Shown: positions 18,501 through 25,868 of the stretch, in pieces
Layout: each line of letters starts with the position of its first letter
Numbering within the stretch: the first letter of the stretch is position 1
DNA from: Leucobacter komagatae
Lineage (GTDB): Bacteria; Actinomycetota; Actinomycetes; Actinomycetales; Microbacteriaceae
Reading direction: 5' to 3'
Length of the DNA stretch: 64,000 nucleotides
Assembly: GCF_006716085.1 (NCBI RefSeq)
Contig: NZ_VFON01000001.1
Span: 1,116,001-1,180,000, forward strand
Program-made: the position numbers and the translations under genes
Notes under the pieces: generated by a model
What the model was told of the DNA's origin: nothing
Database searches by the model: none
Seen by the model: the letters and a program-made list of their open reading frames with translations, nothing else

Positions 18501-18708
18501 GCACCAGCTCGCGCAGCCGGGCCGCAACCAGGCGGTTGGGCGCGAGCACGAGCGCGTCGCCCTCAGCCCACCCGTCGAGAGCCATCGCCCGCGCAAACGT
18601 TTCGACCACGAGCCCCGTCTTCCCGGTGCCGGGAGCGCCGAGCACCCGCGCGTGGGCTCGCGGGTCGAACCCAAGCACGCGCTCTTGCGACGAGTCGAAG
18701 TTGGTCAT
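15535..18708 (-). CDS. adnA: AdnA subunit of the AdnAB helicase-nuclease
   Basis: A 1057-residue partner of AdnB. Walker A is LGAPGTGKTGLVV near residue 25 and a DEAQ-like ILIDDAQELGEGQ box is present, but later helicase motifs are weak, as in known AdnA. The C-terminal nuclease core reads TVVDLKTGRTPAT then VQLQAYQLGVL. Three cysteines flank the nuclease (AETCALDW and HHC...GNC); known iron-sulfur nucleases of this group use four, so cluster binding here is uncertain. ATG at 18708 follows a TAGGCT hexamer by 6 nt with no Shine-Dalgarno sequence, so the operon is probably read as a leaderless mRNA. Divergent from the acylase gene. Confidence 0.9.
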   Translation of the reverse strand: MTNFDSSQERVLGFDPRAHARVLGAPGTGKTGLVVETFARAMALDGWAEGDALVLAPNRLVAARLRELVHKRLAHALGGAPVRTASSFAFAVLGRVAAEAGEAPPRLLTGTVQDEAIAEAVLQHIEQTEPRAEGGLAPEVLLSAPFRAELRELWRVLDDFALAPRSLAGQLAEAAAQSSSRAFTAGPDPMLAGRWREALALLDAVQRRLAAERVHEVSSSALLRLAAQAIRDGRGAAPRLILIDDAQELGEGQLALVAACAAAGSAVWVFGDPDVATSAFQGEHTRVLAGLTPELVRRGWVPPPGAVEQVATLDTVYRHGGVIRGFVTTLSGRIGITGAAAHRAAVSAEPATRDAVEFSRASSPAEQLGSIAHRMRARKLGLDGDRSLEWGDMAVVCRTRAEVTRVARLLAGHQVPTGVAAGGIVLREHQVVRELVALLQHTLGIAPLDAPAVLRLAGGVVGGLDPVAVRRLRGALLLDERRAAREEGREPATVDEAVFEAFAFPGPSPVVDSAGGRAIRRLGLMAAAGARVQEGGGTPREVLWALWDGAKLADRWQQEAIAGRGLRADEANRALDAVVGLFFALQRHEEQDSEQPIAELLEDILRNTVPEDSLAQRSELQTVTVTTPQGMIGREFALVAVVGVQDGSWPNLRARGSLLGTAALERWLRGGEALMPSRRDTTHDELRLFLQACSRATEELLVVAVADEESHPSPFFGLGSDFAVDGLPSSRLTLRGITAAMRRRAVEQAGDEVALASLAALAEAGVPGAEPAQWYGVLEPSSSAPLFEQAADEEPRPIPVSPSQLEKAETCALDWAIGALGGSTGSVQASLGTLVHHALETVEGHDAEAMLAAILAEWRKLPFDAEWESERARRTAADMAGGLSDYLREFEASGKELLGQESSFSLAVGRAELRGIADRLESKQTPAGAEITVVDLKTGRTPATKPEAEDHVQLQAYQLGVLLGAFDVAAESSAQGDVHTAAKLLYVHPDAARGKGYVEREQSGLSPEAREQLEARVAAVAETMAAGEFTARIEHHCSDPHKPGNCRLHIIQAVSHA

Positions 18709-18805
18709 GCATTTAGCCTAGTGAGCACCACCGACACCGGCGCGACCCTGTGCCATACTCAAAGCTGGCTCTGTACCTACAGACGGCCCTCAGAGTGGAG
18801 GAACG

Positions 18806-21445
18806 ATGACTCAAGCTGCTACCGATCTCCCGCAGGTCCCCGCGGGAAGCACCCCGAAGAAAAAACGCCGAGCTCTGCGCGTGATCGGCTGGATCGTCGC
18901 GAGCCTCGTCGTGATCGCCCTCGTCGCGGCCGGGCTTGGGGTGTGGACGGTGCAGCGATCCTTCCCGACGGTGTCGGGAACCGTCACGGCGGCCGGTCTC
19001 TCCGGCGACGTCACGGTGCAGCGCGACGAGCGCGGGATCGCGACGATCACCGCCGACACGAGCGAAGACCTGTTCTTCTCGCAGGGATACGTGCACGCGC
19101 AGGATCGGTTCTGGGAGATGGACTTCCGCAGGCACCTCACGAGCGCGCGGCTCTCCGAGCTCTTCGGCGAGTCGCAGGTCGGGACCGACTCGTTCCTGCG
19201 AACCCTCGGGTGGCAGCGCATCGCGGAGCAGGAGTATGCAGACCTCTCCCCCGAGGTCCGCGCCTACTACGACTCGTACGCGGCGGGCGTGAACGCCTAC
19301 CTCGCGGAGCGCAGCGGCAGCCAGCTCTCGCTCGAGTACGCGGTGCTCGGGCTGCAGAACTCGGGCTACGAGCCCGAGCCCTGGGAACCGGCCGAATCAA
19401 TCGCGTGGCTCAAAGCGATGGCGTGGGATCTGCGCACGAACATCGAGGACGAGACCGCGAGGGCGCTGCAGGCGCAGTATCTTGACGCTGACCAGCTCGC
19501 CGACCTGTACCCCGGGTATCCCTTTGAGGAGCACCCGGTGATTCTCGCCGACGACCCGGCGGGGCGCCGCGTCGTCGCCGTCGGAAAGCTCGAGCAGGGC
19601 GCGGCGTTCGTCGAGGGGCAGCTCGGGAAGCTCGTCGAGTCGCTGAACCTGCAGCCGCTCGAGGAGCTGCTCGGCAAGGTCGACTCGCTCATCACGCAAC
19701 AGGGCGAAGGAATCGGGTCGAACTCGTGGGTGGTCTCGGGCGAGCTCACGACGACGGGCAAGCCTCTCCTCGCCAACGACCCCCACCTCGGCGCGGCCCT
19801 GCCGTCGGTCTGGACACAGATGCAGTTGCGCTGCTCAACGGTCTCTGAAGCGTGCCCGTTCGACGTCGCGGGGTTCAGCTTCTCGGGGCTGCCGGGCATC
19901 GTCATTGGGCACAACGCAGACATCGCATGGGGCTTCACGAACCTCACGACCGACGTCGCCGACCTGTTTGTCGAGAGCGTTGACGGCGACAAGTACTGGT
20001 ACGACGACGAGTGGCACGACATGACCACGCGCGAAGAGACCATCAAGGTCGCGGGAGGTGACGACGTCACGCTCACCGTTCGCGAAACCGGCCACGGCCC
20101 GATCGTTTCCGGGCTCACGGGTGACTTCACCGCAATCGCTGAGAAGCCCCGCTCTGAGACTCCAGAGGGGAAGATTCTGCCCGTCGGCCCGGGTGACATT
20201 GGCGGCACGATGCCGTACACCGAGTCTGCGCTCGCCCTCAGGTGGACCGCGCTCGACGCCGGTTCGACGCCCGAGGCGATCTTCATGCTGAACCGGGCGG
20301 AGAACTTCACCGACTTCCGCGAGGCCGCAAGCAAGTTCGATGTTCCCGGCCAGAACCTCATCTACGCCGACCCAGACGGCAACATCGGCTACCAGGCACC
20401 CGGCAAGCTGCCGATTCGAGCCAAGGGCCAGGAGGGCTACCTCCCGACCCCGGGCTGGTCGAGCGACTACGACTGGCAGGGCTTCATTCCGTTCGAGGAA
20501 CAGCCCTGGTCGTACAACCCGAAGTCGGGCTACATCGTCACCGCGAACAACGCGATCGTGAACGACGACTACGCCTACTTCCTCAGCCGCGATTGGGATT
20601 ACGGCTACCGCGCCGCGCGGATCGTGGAGCTCCTTGAAGCGAAGATCGCCGAAGGCCCCGTGAGCGCCCTAGACCTCGCGGAGATTCACATGGATAACCA
20701 GATGCCCGCGGCGAAGGCCCTCAAGGACGCGTACGCAGGTGTTGCGGTCGACGACGCCGGCGTGCAGGGGGCGCTCGAGCTGCTCGCTGGCTGGGACGGC
20801 CAGAACGCGATGGACTCCGCTCCAGCGGCCTTCGCAAACGTGCTCTGGGAGCACCTCACCGAGCGCATGGTCTCGGGTCGAGACGGCGATATCCCACGCG
20901 ACGACCAGTCGCGCTTCGCCCGGATGCTGACGCTGCAGCTCGAAGACCCGAAGTCTGAGTGGTTGACAGCGAATGGCACCGAGGCGCGCGAGGAGTTCCT
21001 CGCGGGCGCCGCGAGCGACGCCTACGCGGAACTCACACAGCTGCAGAGCAAGAACTCGGAGAAGTGGAACTGGGGCAAGCTGCACGCCATCACCCTCACC
21101 CACGGCACCTTCGGCGAGAGCGGCATCGCGCCGATTGAGGCGCTGTTCAACCGGGGGCCGTACGACACGTCGGGCGGGTCAGGCGTGGTGAACGCGACGG
21201 GCTGGGCCCTCGGTGAGGGGTATGCAACGTCGACCGTGCCGTCGATGCGCATGGTCATCGATGTGTCTGACTGGGACGCGTCGACGTGGCAGAACCTGAC
21301 CGGCCAGAGCGGGCACGCGTTCCACAAGAACTACACCGACCAGGTCGAGGGCTGGGCGACCGGCGAGCAGTACGCCTGGGCCTTCACCCCGGAGGCCGTC
21401 GGGGCTGCTGCGAAGGACACGCTCACGCTCACCCCAGCAAAGTAG
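18806..21445 (+). CDS. Penicillin acylase family protein
   Basis: An 879-residue Ntn-hydrolase precursor of the penicillin G/acyl-homoserine lactone acylase family, which cleaves amide bonds in small acylated molecules. A basic N-terminus (KKKRRALRVIG) and one hydrophobic helix (residues ~28-52) suggest a membrane anchor or uncleaved signal. The A-chain motif QGYVHAQDRFWEMDF is intact. The predicted nucleophile is the Ser of GSNSWVVSG near residue 305, which becomes the B-chain N-terminus after self-cleavage. Other family blocks: LLANDPHLG, GFSFSGLPGIVIGHN and IAWGFTN. ATG at 18806 has GGAGG at 5 nt. Natural substrate unknown. Confidence 0.88.
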   Translation: MTQAATDLPQVPAGSTPKKKRRALRVIGWIVASLVVIALVAAGLGVWTVQRSFPTVSGTVTAAGLSGDVTVQRDERGIATITADTSEDLFFSQGYVHAQDRFWEMDFRRHLTSARLSELFGESQVGTDSFLRTLGWQRIAEQEYADLSPEVRAYYDSYAAGVNAYLAERSGSQLSLEYAVLGLQNSGYEPEPWEPAESIAWLKAMAWDLRTNIEDETARALQAQYLDADQLADLYPGYPFEEHPVILADDPAGRRVVAVGKLEQGAAFVEGQLGKLVESLNLQPLEELLGKVDSLITQQGEGIGSNSWVVSGELTTTGKPLLANDPHLGAALPSVWTQMQLRCSTVSEACPFDVAGFSFSGLPGIVIGHNADIAWGFTNLTTDVADLFVESVDGDKYWYDDEWHDMTTREETIKVAGGDDVTLTVRETGHGPIVSGLTGDFTAIAEKPRSETPEGKILPVGPGDIGGTMPYTESALALRWTALDAGSTPEAIFMLNRAENFTDFREAASKFDVPGQNLIYADPDGNIGYQAPGKLPIRAKGQEGYLPTPGWSSDYDWQGFIPFEEQPWSYNPKSGYIVTANNAIVNDDYAYFLSRDWDYGYRAARIVELLEAKIAEGPVSALDLAEIHMDNQMPAAKALKDAYAGVAVDDAGVQGALELLAGWDGQNAMDSAPAAFANVLWEHLTERMVSGRDGDIPRDDQSRFARMLTLQLEDPKSEWLTANGTEAREEFLAGAASDAYAELTQLQSKNSEKWNWGKLHAITLTHGTFGESGIAPIEALFNRGPYDTSGGSGVVNATGWALGEGYATSTVPSMRMVIDVSDWDASTWQNLTGQSGHAFHKNYTDQVEGWATGEQYAWAFTPEAVGAAAKDTLTLTPAK

Positions 21446-21496
21446 GGGCTGTCGGGCTATCGCACGGGCCTCAGGCCGAGGCCCTCCACCGGCAAA

Positions 21497-21544
21497 CGAC
21501 CCTCGGTATGCCCAATTCGACACTTTCGGGCATACCGAGGGTCG
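21497..21544. repeat. Long perfect palindrome after the acylase gene
   Basis: Two 17-bp perfectly complementary arms (CGACCCTCGGTATGCCC at 21497-21513 and its reverse complement at 21528-21544) flank a 14-nt AT-richer loop. It lies 51 bp after the acylase stop and has no T-tract. It may serve as a terminator or be a dispersed intergenic palindrome. The rest of 21446-21708 holds the DUF3107 leader and no other gene. Confidence 0.7.
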
Positions 21545-21644
21545 ATTGCATGGCATGTGCGCGACGAGGGCGGCAGGCACTCGAGCACGTGCCACTGGTG
21601 CGCTGACGGCGAACGAGACCCGTTCACCGAGCGTGGACGCATAC

Positions 21645-21708
21645 ACTCAAAGGAGAAAGAGTTGCGGCGCAGGCCGCAACCGCATCATGACTTGGCCAGG
21701 AGGCAGCT
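21645..21708 (+). promoter_or_regulatory. Promoter and 5' UTR hairpin of the DUF3107 gene
   Basis: A TACACT hexamer near 21646 could serve as -10. An 8-bp perfect hairpin (GTTGCGGC, GCAG loop) follows at about 21660-21680, then AGGAGG 6 nt before the GTG at 21709. Confidence 0.4.
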
Positions 21709-21924
21709 GTGGAAGTACGGATCGGCATCAACCAGTCGGCTCGCGAGCTCTCGTTTGAGACCGACGCGACGGCTGAAGAGCTCAGCACGCTCATCCAGGC
21801 CGAAGCGACGGGCCTCGTATCGCTTGCCGACAACAAGGGCCGCACGTTCCTCGTGAACCGCGAGTCGATCTCGTACGTCGAGCTCGGCAGCGACACCTCG
21901 CGCAAGGTGGGCTTCGTCAGCTAA
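21709..21924 (+). CDS. DUF3107 domain-containing protein
   Basis: A 71-residue protein that is essentially one DUF3107 domain, a small actinobacterial family of unknown function. It begins with MEVRIGINQSARELSFETD and has VSLADNKGRTFLV and YVELGSDTSRKVGFV at the end, all typical. Start is GTG with AGGAGG 6 nt upstream. It converges on aztA with a large hairpin between them. Confidence 0.9.
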   Translation: MEVRIGINQSARELSFETDATAEELSTLIQAEATGLVSLADNKGRTFLVNRESISYVELGSDTSRKVGFVS

Positions 21925-21951
21925 CGCGAGCTAGCTCAACGCATCACGCAC

Positions 21952-21998
21952 AGCGAGCGTGGCGGACCGATTCTCGGTCTTCGTCACGCTCGCTTTGC
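21952..21998 (+). terminator. Terminator between DUF3107 and aztA
   Basis: A 10-bp outer stem (21952-21961 with 21985-21994) encloses an inner GACCGA-TTC-TCGGTC stem and is followed by TTTGCTG on the plus strand. It lies between convergent genes. Confidence 0.65.
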
Positions 21999-22001
21999 TG
22001 T

Positions 22002-22652
22002 TCACGGCTTCACTGGGAACGACGCCTCGCGCGTCAGCGTTGCGACCCCGTCGCGGAGTGTCACAACTCGGTCAGCGGCCTCGATGTCGGCGGCGTCGTG
22101 CGTCACGCAGGCAACGGCCACGCCTCGGTCAGCCTCCTCGCGCAGGATCGCCCGGGCGCGCGCTCGGCTGCGCTCGTCGAGCCCGGCCGCCGGCTCATCG
22201 AGAATGAGCACGCCAGCCCCGACCGCAAGGCCCTGCGCGATCAGCACTCGCTGCCGCTGCCCTCCCGAGAGCCGAGCGAATGGAGCATCGGCGAGGCTCT
22301 CGGCCCCGACCCGCTCAAGCGCTTCGCGCACGCGCCGCCCCGACGTGCGTGACCGGGCGACAGGCGACGCAGCGCCCAGCGCGACGACCTCGCGCGCCGT
22401 GATTGGCAGCATGGCCGGGGCATCCGGACGCTGCACGACCAGAGCGACGGGCGCATCCAGCAGCACTTCGCCGGATTGCGGGCTCCGCACCCCGGCGAGC
22501 AGTTCAACGAGCGTCGTCTTCCCCGCCCCGTTCGCGCCGACGATGGCGGTGACACGCCCGGCGGGGAGGTCGATGTCGACCCCGGAAAGCACTTCTTTTC
22601 GGTCGTGAGCATAGAAAAGCGCGCGCGCCCGCGCGGGTGAGGATTCGGTCAT
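22002..22652 (-). CDS. aztA: Zinc ABC transporter ATP-binding protein (AztA-like)
   Basis: A 216-residue ABC ATPase expected to power zinc import. Motifs: Walker A GANGAGKTT near residue 38, Q-loop VVQRPDAP, signature LSGGQRQRVLIAQGL, Walker B VLILDEPAAGLD and switch His VTHD. Compact size without a C-terminal extension is usual for metal-type ATPases. ATG at 22652 lies 7 nt after a TAGATT hexamer (leaderless layout); an alternative ATG is at 22658. It is divergent from aztB-aztD1-aztC across a Zur-box-like site. Confidence 0.85.
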   Translation of the reverse strand: MTESSPARARALFYAHDRKEVLSGVDIDLPAGRVTAIVGANGAGKTTLVELLAGVRSPQSGEVLLDAPVALVVQRPDAPAMLPITAREVVALGAASPVARSRTSGRRVREALERVGAESLADAPFARLSGGQRQRVLIAQGLAVGAGVLILDEPAAGLDERSRARARAILREEADRGVAVACVTHDAADIEAADRVVTLRDGVATLTREASFPVKP

Positions 22653-22671
22653 GGGCATCAATCTAGCATGT

Positions 22672-22691
22672 TGAGAATGGTTTTCATTATC
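22672..22691. promoter_or_regulatory. Candidate Zur operator between aztA and aztB
   Basis: GAGAATG-gtttt-CATTATC is a 7-5-7 interrupted palindrome with one mismatch, close to the TGATAATGATTTTCATTATCA-type sites bound by Zur/Fur proteins in actinobacteria. It lies between the two divergent starts of the zinc locus, where it would block both promoters when zinc is plentiful. The regulator gene is not in this window. Confidence 0.75.
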
Positions 22692-22707
22692 GGTATCGTC
22701 GGTGTCC

Positions 22708-23568
22708 ATGTCCTGGATATTCGATGCCCTCGGTTCAGCGTTCTTCGCTCGTGCCCTAGTTGGCGGCGCGCTCGTCGCGGTCATCTGTGGCATTGTCGGC
22801 AGCTGGGTGGTCATCCGTGGCATGGCGTTTCTCGGTGAGGCGATCGGCCACGGCATGCTGCCAGGGGTCGCCCTCGCCACGATCGTCGGCGCGCCTCCCG
22901 TCGTAGGCGGGGCTATCTCGGCCGCTGCGATGAGCACCCTCATCGCACTCCTGCAGCGGCGAGGCCGGCTCTCCTACGACACGAGCATCGGGCTACTGTT
23001 CGTCGCGATGCTCGCTGCCGGCGTGATCATCGTCTCGCACTCGGGAAGCTTCGCAACCGACGTGACCGCCGTACTCTTCGGCGACATTCTTGCGATCTCA
23101 GCCGCCGACATCGCGCTGCTTGCCGCGGTCAGCGTCGGTGTTGTGGCCATCGCTGCCGCTCGCCACCGGGCGTTCGTCGCAGTCGCCTTCGATCGCAGGA
23201 TCGCTCAAGCCCTCGGCTACCGCCCCGCCCTCACCCAGGGCATGCTCGTCGGCCTCGTCACGCTCGCCGTCGTTGCTTCGGCGCAGGCTGTCGGAACGCT
23301 CCTCGTCATCGCGTTGCTCCTCGGCCCCGCGGTGGCGGCGCAACCCTGGAGCCGACGAATTCCGGGCCGCATGGCCCTCGCAACGGGCTTCGGAATAGCC
23401 GCGGTCGCGGTCGGCCTCGCGGTTTCCTGGGCGGCGGGATCCGCGGCGGGATCCACTATCGCGGTCAGCGCGGTGGCCGCCGCCGGGGCTTCCCACACCG
23501 CGCACGCCGCCGCGGCCTCCCTGAGACGCCGCAACTCCCACCCTTCAACGCTAGAAAGCCACGCATGA
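22708..23568 (+). CDS. aztB: Zinc ABC transporter permease (AztB-like, ABC-3 family)
   Basis: A 286-residue permease with about eight hydrophobic segments, of the ABC-3 (ZnuB/AztB) family. Recognisable blocks: FLGEAIGHGMLPGVALA after the second helix, SYDTSIGLLFVAML, FGDILAIS and LLVIALLLGPAVAA. It forms the membrane channel with AztA and receives zinc from AztC. An in-frame GTG at 22702 could add two residues. The stop overlaps the aztD1 ATG by 4 bp (ATGA). Confidence 0.87.
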   Translation: MSWIFDALGSAFFARALVGGALVAVICGIVGSWVVIRGMAFLGEAIGHGMLPGVALATIVGAPPVVGGAISAAAMSTLIALLQRRGRLSYDTSIGLLFVAMLAAGVIIVSHSGSFATDVTAVLFGDILAISAADIALLAAVSVGVVAIAAARHRAFVAVAFDRRIAQALGYRPALTQGMLVGLVTLAVVASAQAVGTLLVIALLLGPAVAAQPWSRRIPGRMALATGFGIAAVAVGLAVSWAAGSAAGSTIAVSAVAAAGASHTAHAAAASLRRRNSHPSTLESHA

Positions 23569-24812
23569 ATCGCACTCTCGCCATCGCTCTCGCCTGCGGA
23601 GCAGCCCTCCCGCTTGCCCTCGCGGCCTGCACGGCGGCCCCCGCACCACAGCCGGATCAGTCCGCGGCGGCATCGCCCGAGGCCGCATCCTCCGACCACG
23701 GCAGCGTCGCCGGCGCGACCGAGGTCGCCGAACCGCAGCTCCAGCTGCTGACGGTCACCGCCGCGGGCGACGTCGGCCTGCTCGACCTCCTTGACGGCGG
23801 CGAGCGCACGCTACCCACCGTTCCGGCCCCCGCACGCCTCGCGACCGATGGCCGCTATGTCTTCAGCGATTCCGGGTCTGGCGTCTCAATCACCGACAGT
23901 GGAGCCTGGACGTGGGACCACGGAGACCACTTCCACTACTACCGGGCAGACCCCGCGCATCTCGGCTCGGTCACCGGGGAGGGCCCGGCGGCGGTGACCG
24001 GCGATGTCCTGTCTACCGCGGGCTCGACGGGGGTGTTCTTCGCGGGCTCGGGCGACGCGGTGCTGCTCGATAACGCCGAGCTGAGCTCCGGTCGCGTTGT
24101 CGAACGGTTCCGCGTGCGGGAGGCGCCACACGTCGGCATCGCGGCGCCGCTTGGCGCTGGCGCGCTGGTGTCCCACCTCGATGAGGCATCGGGCGAGACG
24201 CAGCTGCGGGTGCTTGACGCCGGCGGCAAGCCGACGGGCGCTATGACCGCATGCGAGTCGCCCAGAAGTGCGACGAGCACTCGGGCGGGGCTCGTCGTGC
24301 TGTGCGAGGGTGGTGCTGTAGTCGCGGCTTCCGGTGACCTCGAGTTCGTGAGCTTGCCGGCGGATGCCGGGGGTTCGCCGGTCAGCCTCTCCGGCAGGAA
24401 GGGCCGACCCGTGCTCGCCGGGCCGGGCGCAGACGCTGCTGGCCAGCCAGGCACCTGGAGCTTTGACGCCAGGGCTCTCTCGTGGCAGTGGTCGCCGGCC
24501 TCCGCTCCGCTCCTCAGGGTGAGCGCCGTGGGCGATGACGAGGGTCACGTCGTCGCACTCGACACGGAGGGCCGCGTGCACGTCGGCCACGGGGGCAAGG
24601 AGACCGCCGTGACTCCCCCGCTGCTGGATCCCGCTGACCTCGAACCCGGCGCGGCTAGCGCGGTTACGCTCTCCGTCGACCAGCAACGGGCCTACCTCAA
24701 CGCTCCGACGGCCGGCATCGTCTACGAGATCGACTACGCCGACGGCGCGAGGGTTGCGCGTGAGCTCACCCCTGCTCTCCGGCCCGACTTCGTCGCGGAG
24801 GTTGGGCTGTGA
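23565..24812 (+). CDS. AztD-like beta-propeller lipoprotein, first copy
   Basis: A 415-residue secreted lipoprotein: signal peptide with lipobox LALAAC (Cys near residue 21), a low-complexity linker, then a repetitive beta-rich domain. The histidine cluster HGDHFHYYR near residue 122 is a likely zinc site, and the position between aztB and aztC supports an AztD-type metallochaperone that hands zinc to AztC. It is more divergent from described AztD proteins than the second copy at 25869. ATG and GTG overlaps of 4 bp on both sides show tight coupling with aztB and aztC. Confidence 0.65.
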   Translation: MNRTLAIALACGAALPLALAACTAAPAPQPDQSAAASPEAASSDHGSVAGATEVAEPQLQLLTVTAAGDVGLLDLLDGGERTLPTVPAPARLATDGRYVFSDSGSGVSITDSGAWTWDHGDHFHYYRADPAHLGSVTGEGPAAVTGDVLSTAGSTGVFFAGSGDAVLLDNAELSSGRVVERFRVREAPHVGIAAPLGAGALVSHLDEASGETQLRVLDAGGKPTGAMTACESPRSATSTRAGLVVLCEGGAVVAASGDLEFVSLPADAGGSPVSLSGRKGRPVLAGPGADAAGQPGTWSFDARALSWQWSPASAPLLRVSAVGDDEGHVVALDTEGRVHVGHGGKETAVTPPLLDPADLEPGAASAVTLSVDQQRAYLNAPTAGIVYEIDYADGARVARELTPALRPDFVAEVGL

Positions 24813-25828
24813 GCGGCGGGCATCGCCGAGCGCGCGCCGCGTTGAAATCCCGTCGCATTGCCCTCCTCGCGGTCGCCGCGCTTGTGCTCCCGCTCGCAGC
24901 CTGCTCTCAGGCCCACACCGCCGCGGACGATGCGGCGGCGGGCACTCGGCCCCAGGTCGTTGTCACCACCAACATCCTTGGCGATGTGGCGTCTGAGATC
25001 GCAGGCGACTCGATTGACGTGACAACGCTGATGAAGCCGAACGCCGACCCGCACTCGTTCGAGATCTCGGCGCAGCAAGCGGCCGCGCTCGACAGCGCCG
25101 ACCTCGTCGTATCGAACGGCCTCGGGCTCGAGGAGGGGCTACAACGACACCTCGACCGGGCGGCTGCCGCCGGGGTCGAACAGTTTGTCGCTGGCGCGGA
25201 GATTGACCCCCTGAGCTACGCCTCAGGGGCGGATCACGCAGCGCCCCAGGGGCCAAACGGTTCGGCGGTCGCGGATCCTCATTTCTGGACCGACCCGCGG
25301 CAGATGGTGACGGTCGCACGCGCCCTCACCGACGCCCTCGCCGCCCTCCCCTCGCTCAGCGACGATGCCCGCGCTGCCATCGCGGCGCGCGGATCCGCCT
25401 ACGCTCAGGGGCTCGAAGACCTCGACGCGGCGCTCGCCGAGCGATTCGCGGAGATCCCGAGGCAGCAGCGGGCACTCGTCACCAATCACCATGTCTTCGG
25501 CTACTTCGCACAGCGCTACGACTTCACGGTACTTGGAACCGCGATTCCCGGGGGCACCACGCTCGCCGCCCCGAGCGCCGCCGACCTCGACGCGCTGGTG
25601 ACGGCGATCACCGACGCAGGCGTACCGACAATCTTCGCGGAGTCGTCGTCACCGGATCGGCTCATGCGCGTACTCGCAGACGAGGCGGGCATCACCGTGA
25701 ACGTCGTGCCGCTCTTCACCGAGTCGCTGTCGGAACCGGGCGGTGGGGCGGAGAGCTATCTCGAAATGGTCAGTACGAATGCTGATCGCATCGTTTCGGG
25801 CCTCACGCCCCGCCAGCCGCGGCAGTAA
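24809..25828 (+). CDS. aztC: Zinc ABC transporter substrate-binding lipoprotein (AztC-like)
   Basis: A 339-residue cluster A-I metal-binding protein. Lipobox LPLAAC puts the mature N-terminal Cys near residue 32. Zinc-binding histidines are visible in DPHSFE (near residue 81), DPHFWTDP (~155) and NHHVFGYF (~226), with an acidic ligand expected near AESSSPDRL. There is only a short loop, GADHAAP, in place of the long His-rich loop of ZnuA, as in AztC proteins that rely on a chaperone. GTG at 24809 overlaps the previous stop (GTGA). Confidence 0.88.
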   Translation: MSGGHRRARAALKSRRIALLAVAALVLPLAACSQAHTAADDAAAGTRPQVVVTTNILGDVASEIAGDSIDVTTLMKPNADPHSFEISAQQAAALDSADLVVSNGLGLEEGLQRHLDRAAAAGVEQFVAGAEIDPLSYASGADHAAPQGPNGSAVADPHFWTDPRQMVTVARALTDALAALPSLSDDARAAIAARGSAYAQGLEDLDAALAERFAEIPRQQRALVTNHHVFGYFAQRYDFTVLGTAIPGGTTLAAPSAADLDALVTAITDAGVPTIFAESSSPDRLMRVLADEAGITVNVVPLFTESLSEPGGGAESYLEMVSTNADRIVSGLTPRQPRQ

Positions 25829-25868
25829 CGCTTTCTACCATCACTCACTCACAACACAAAGGAGAACT

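Noticed and set aside
16174..19485. Over 1100-codon open frame opposite adnA and into the acylase gene
   Set aside because: Antisense of adnA and out of frame with the acylase; composition is Arg/Ala/Gly-heavy with no domain.
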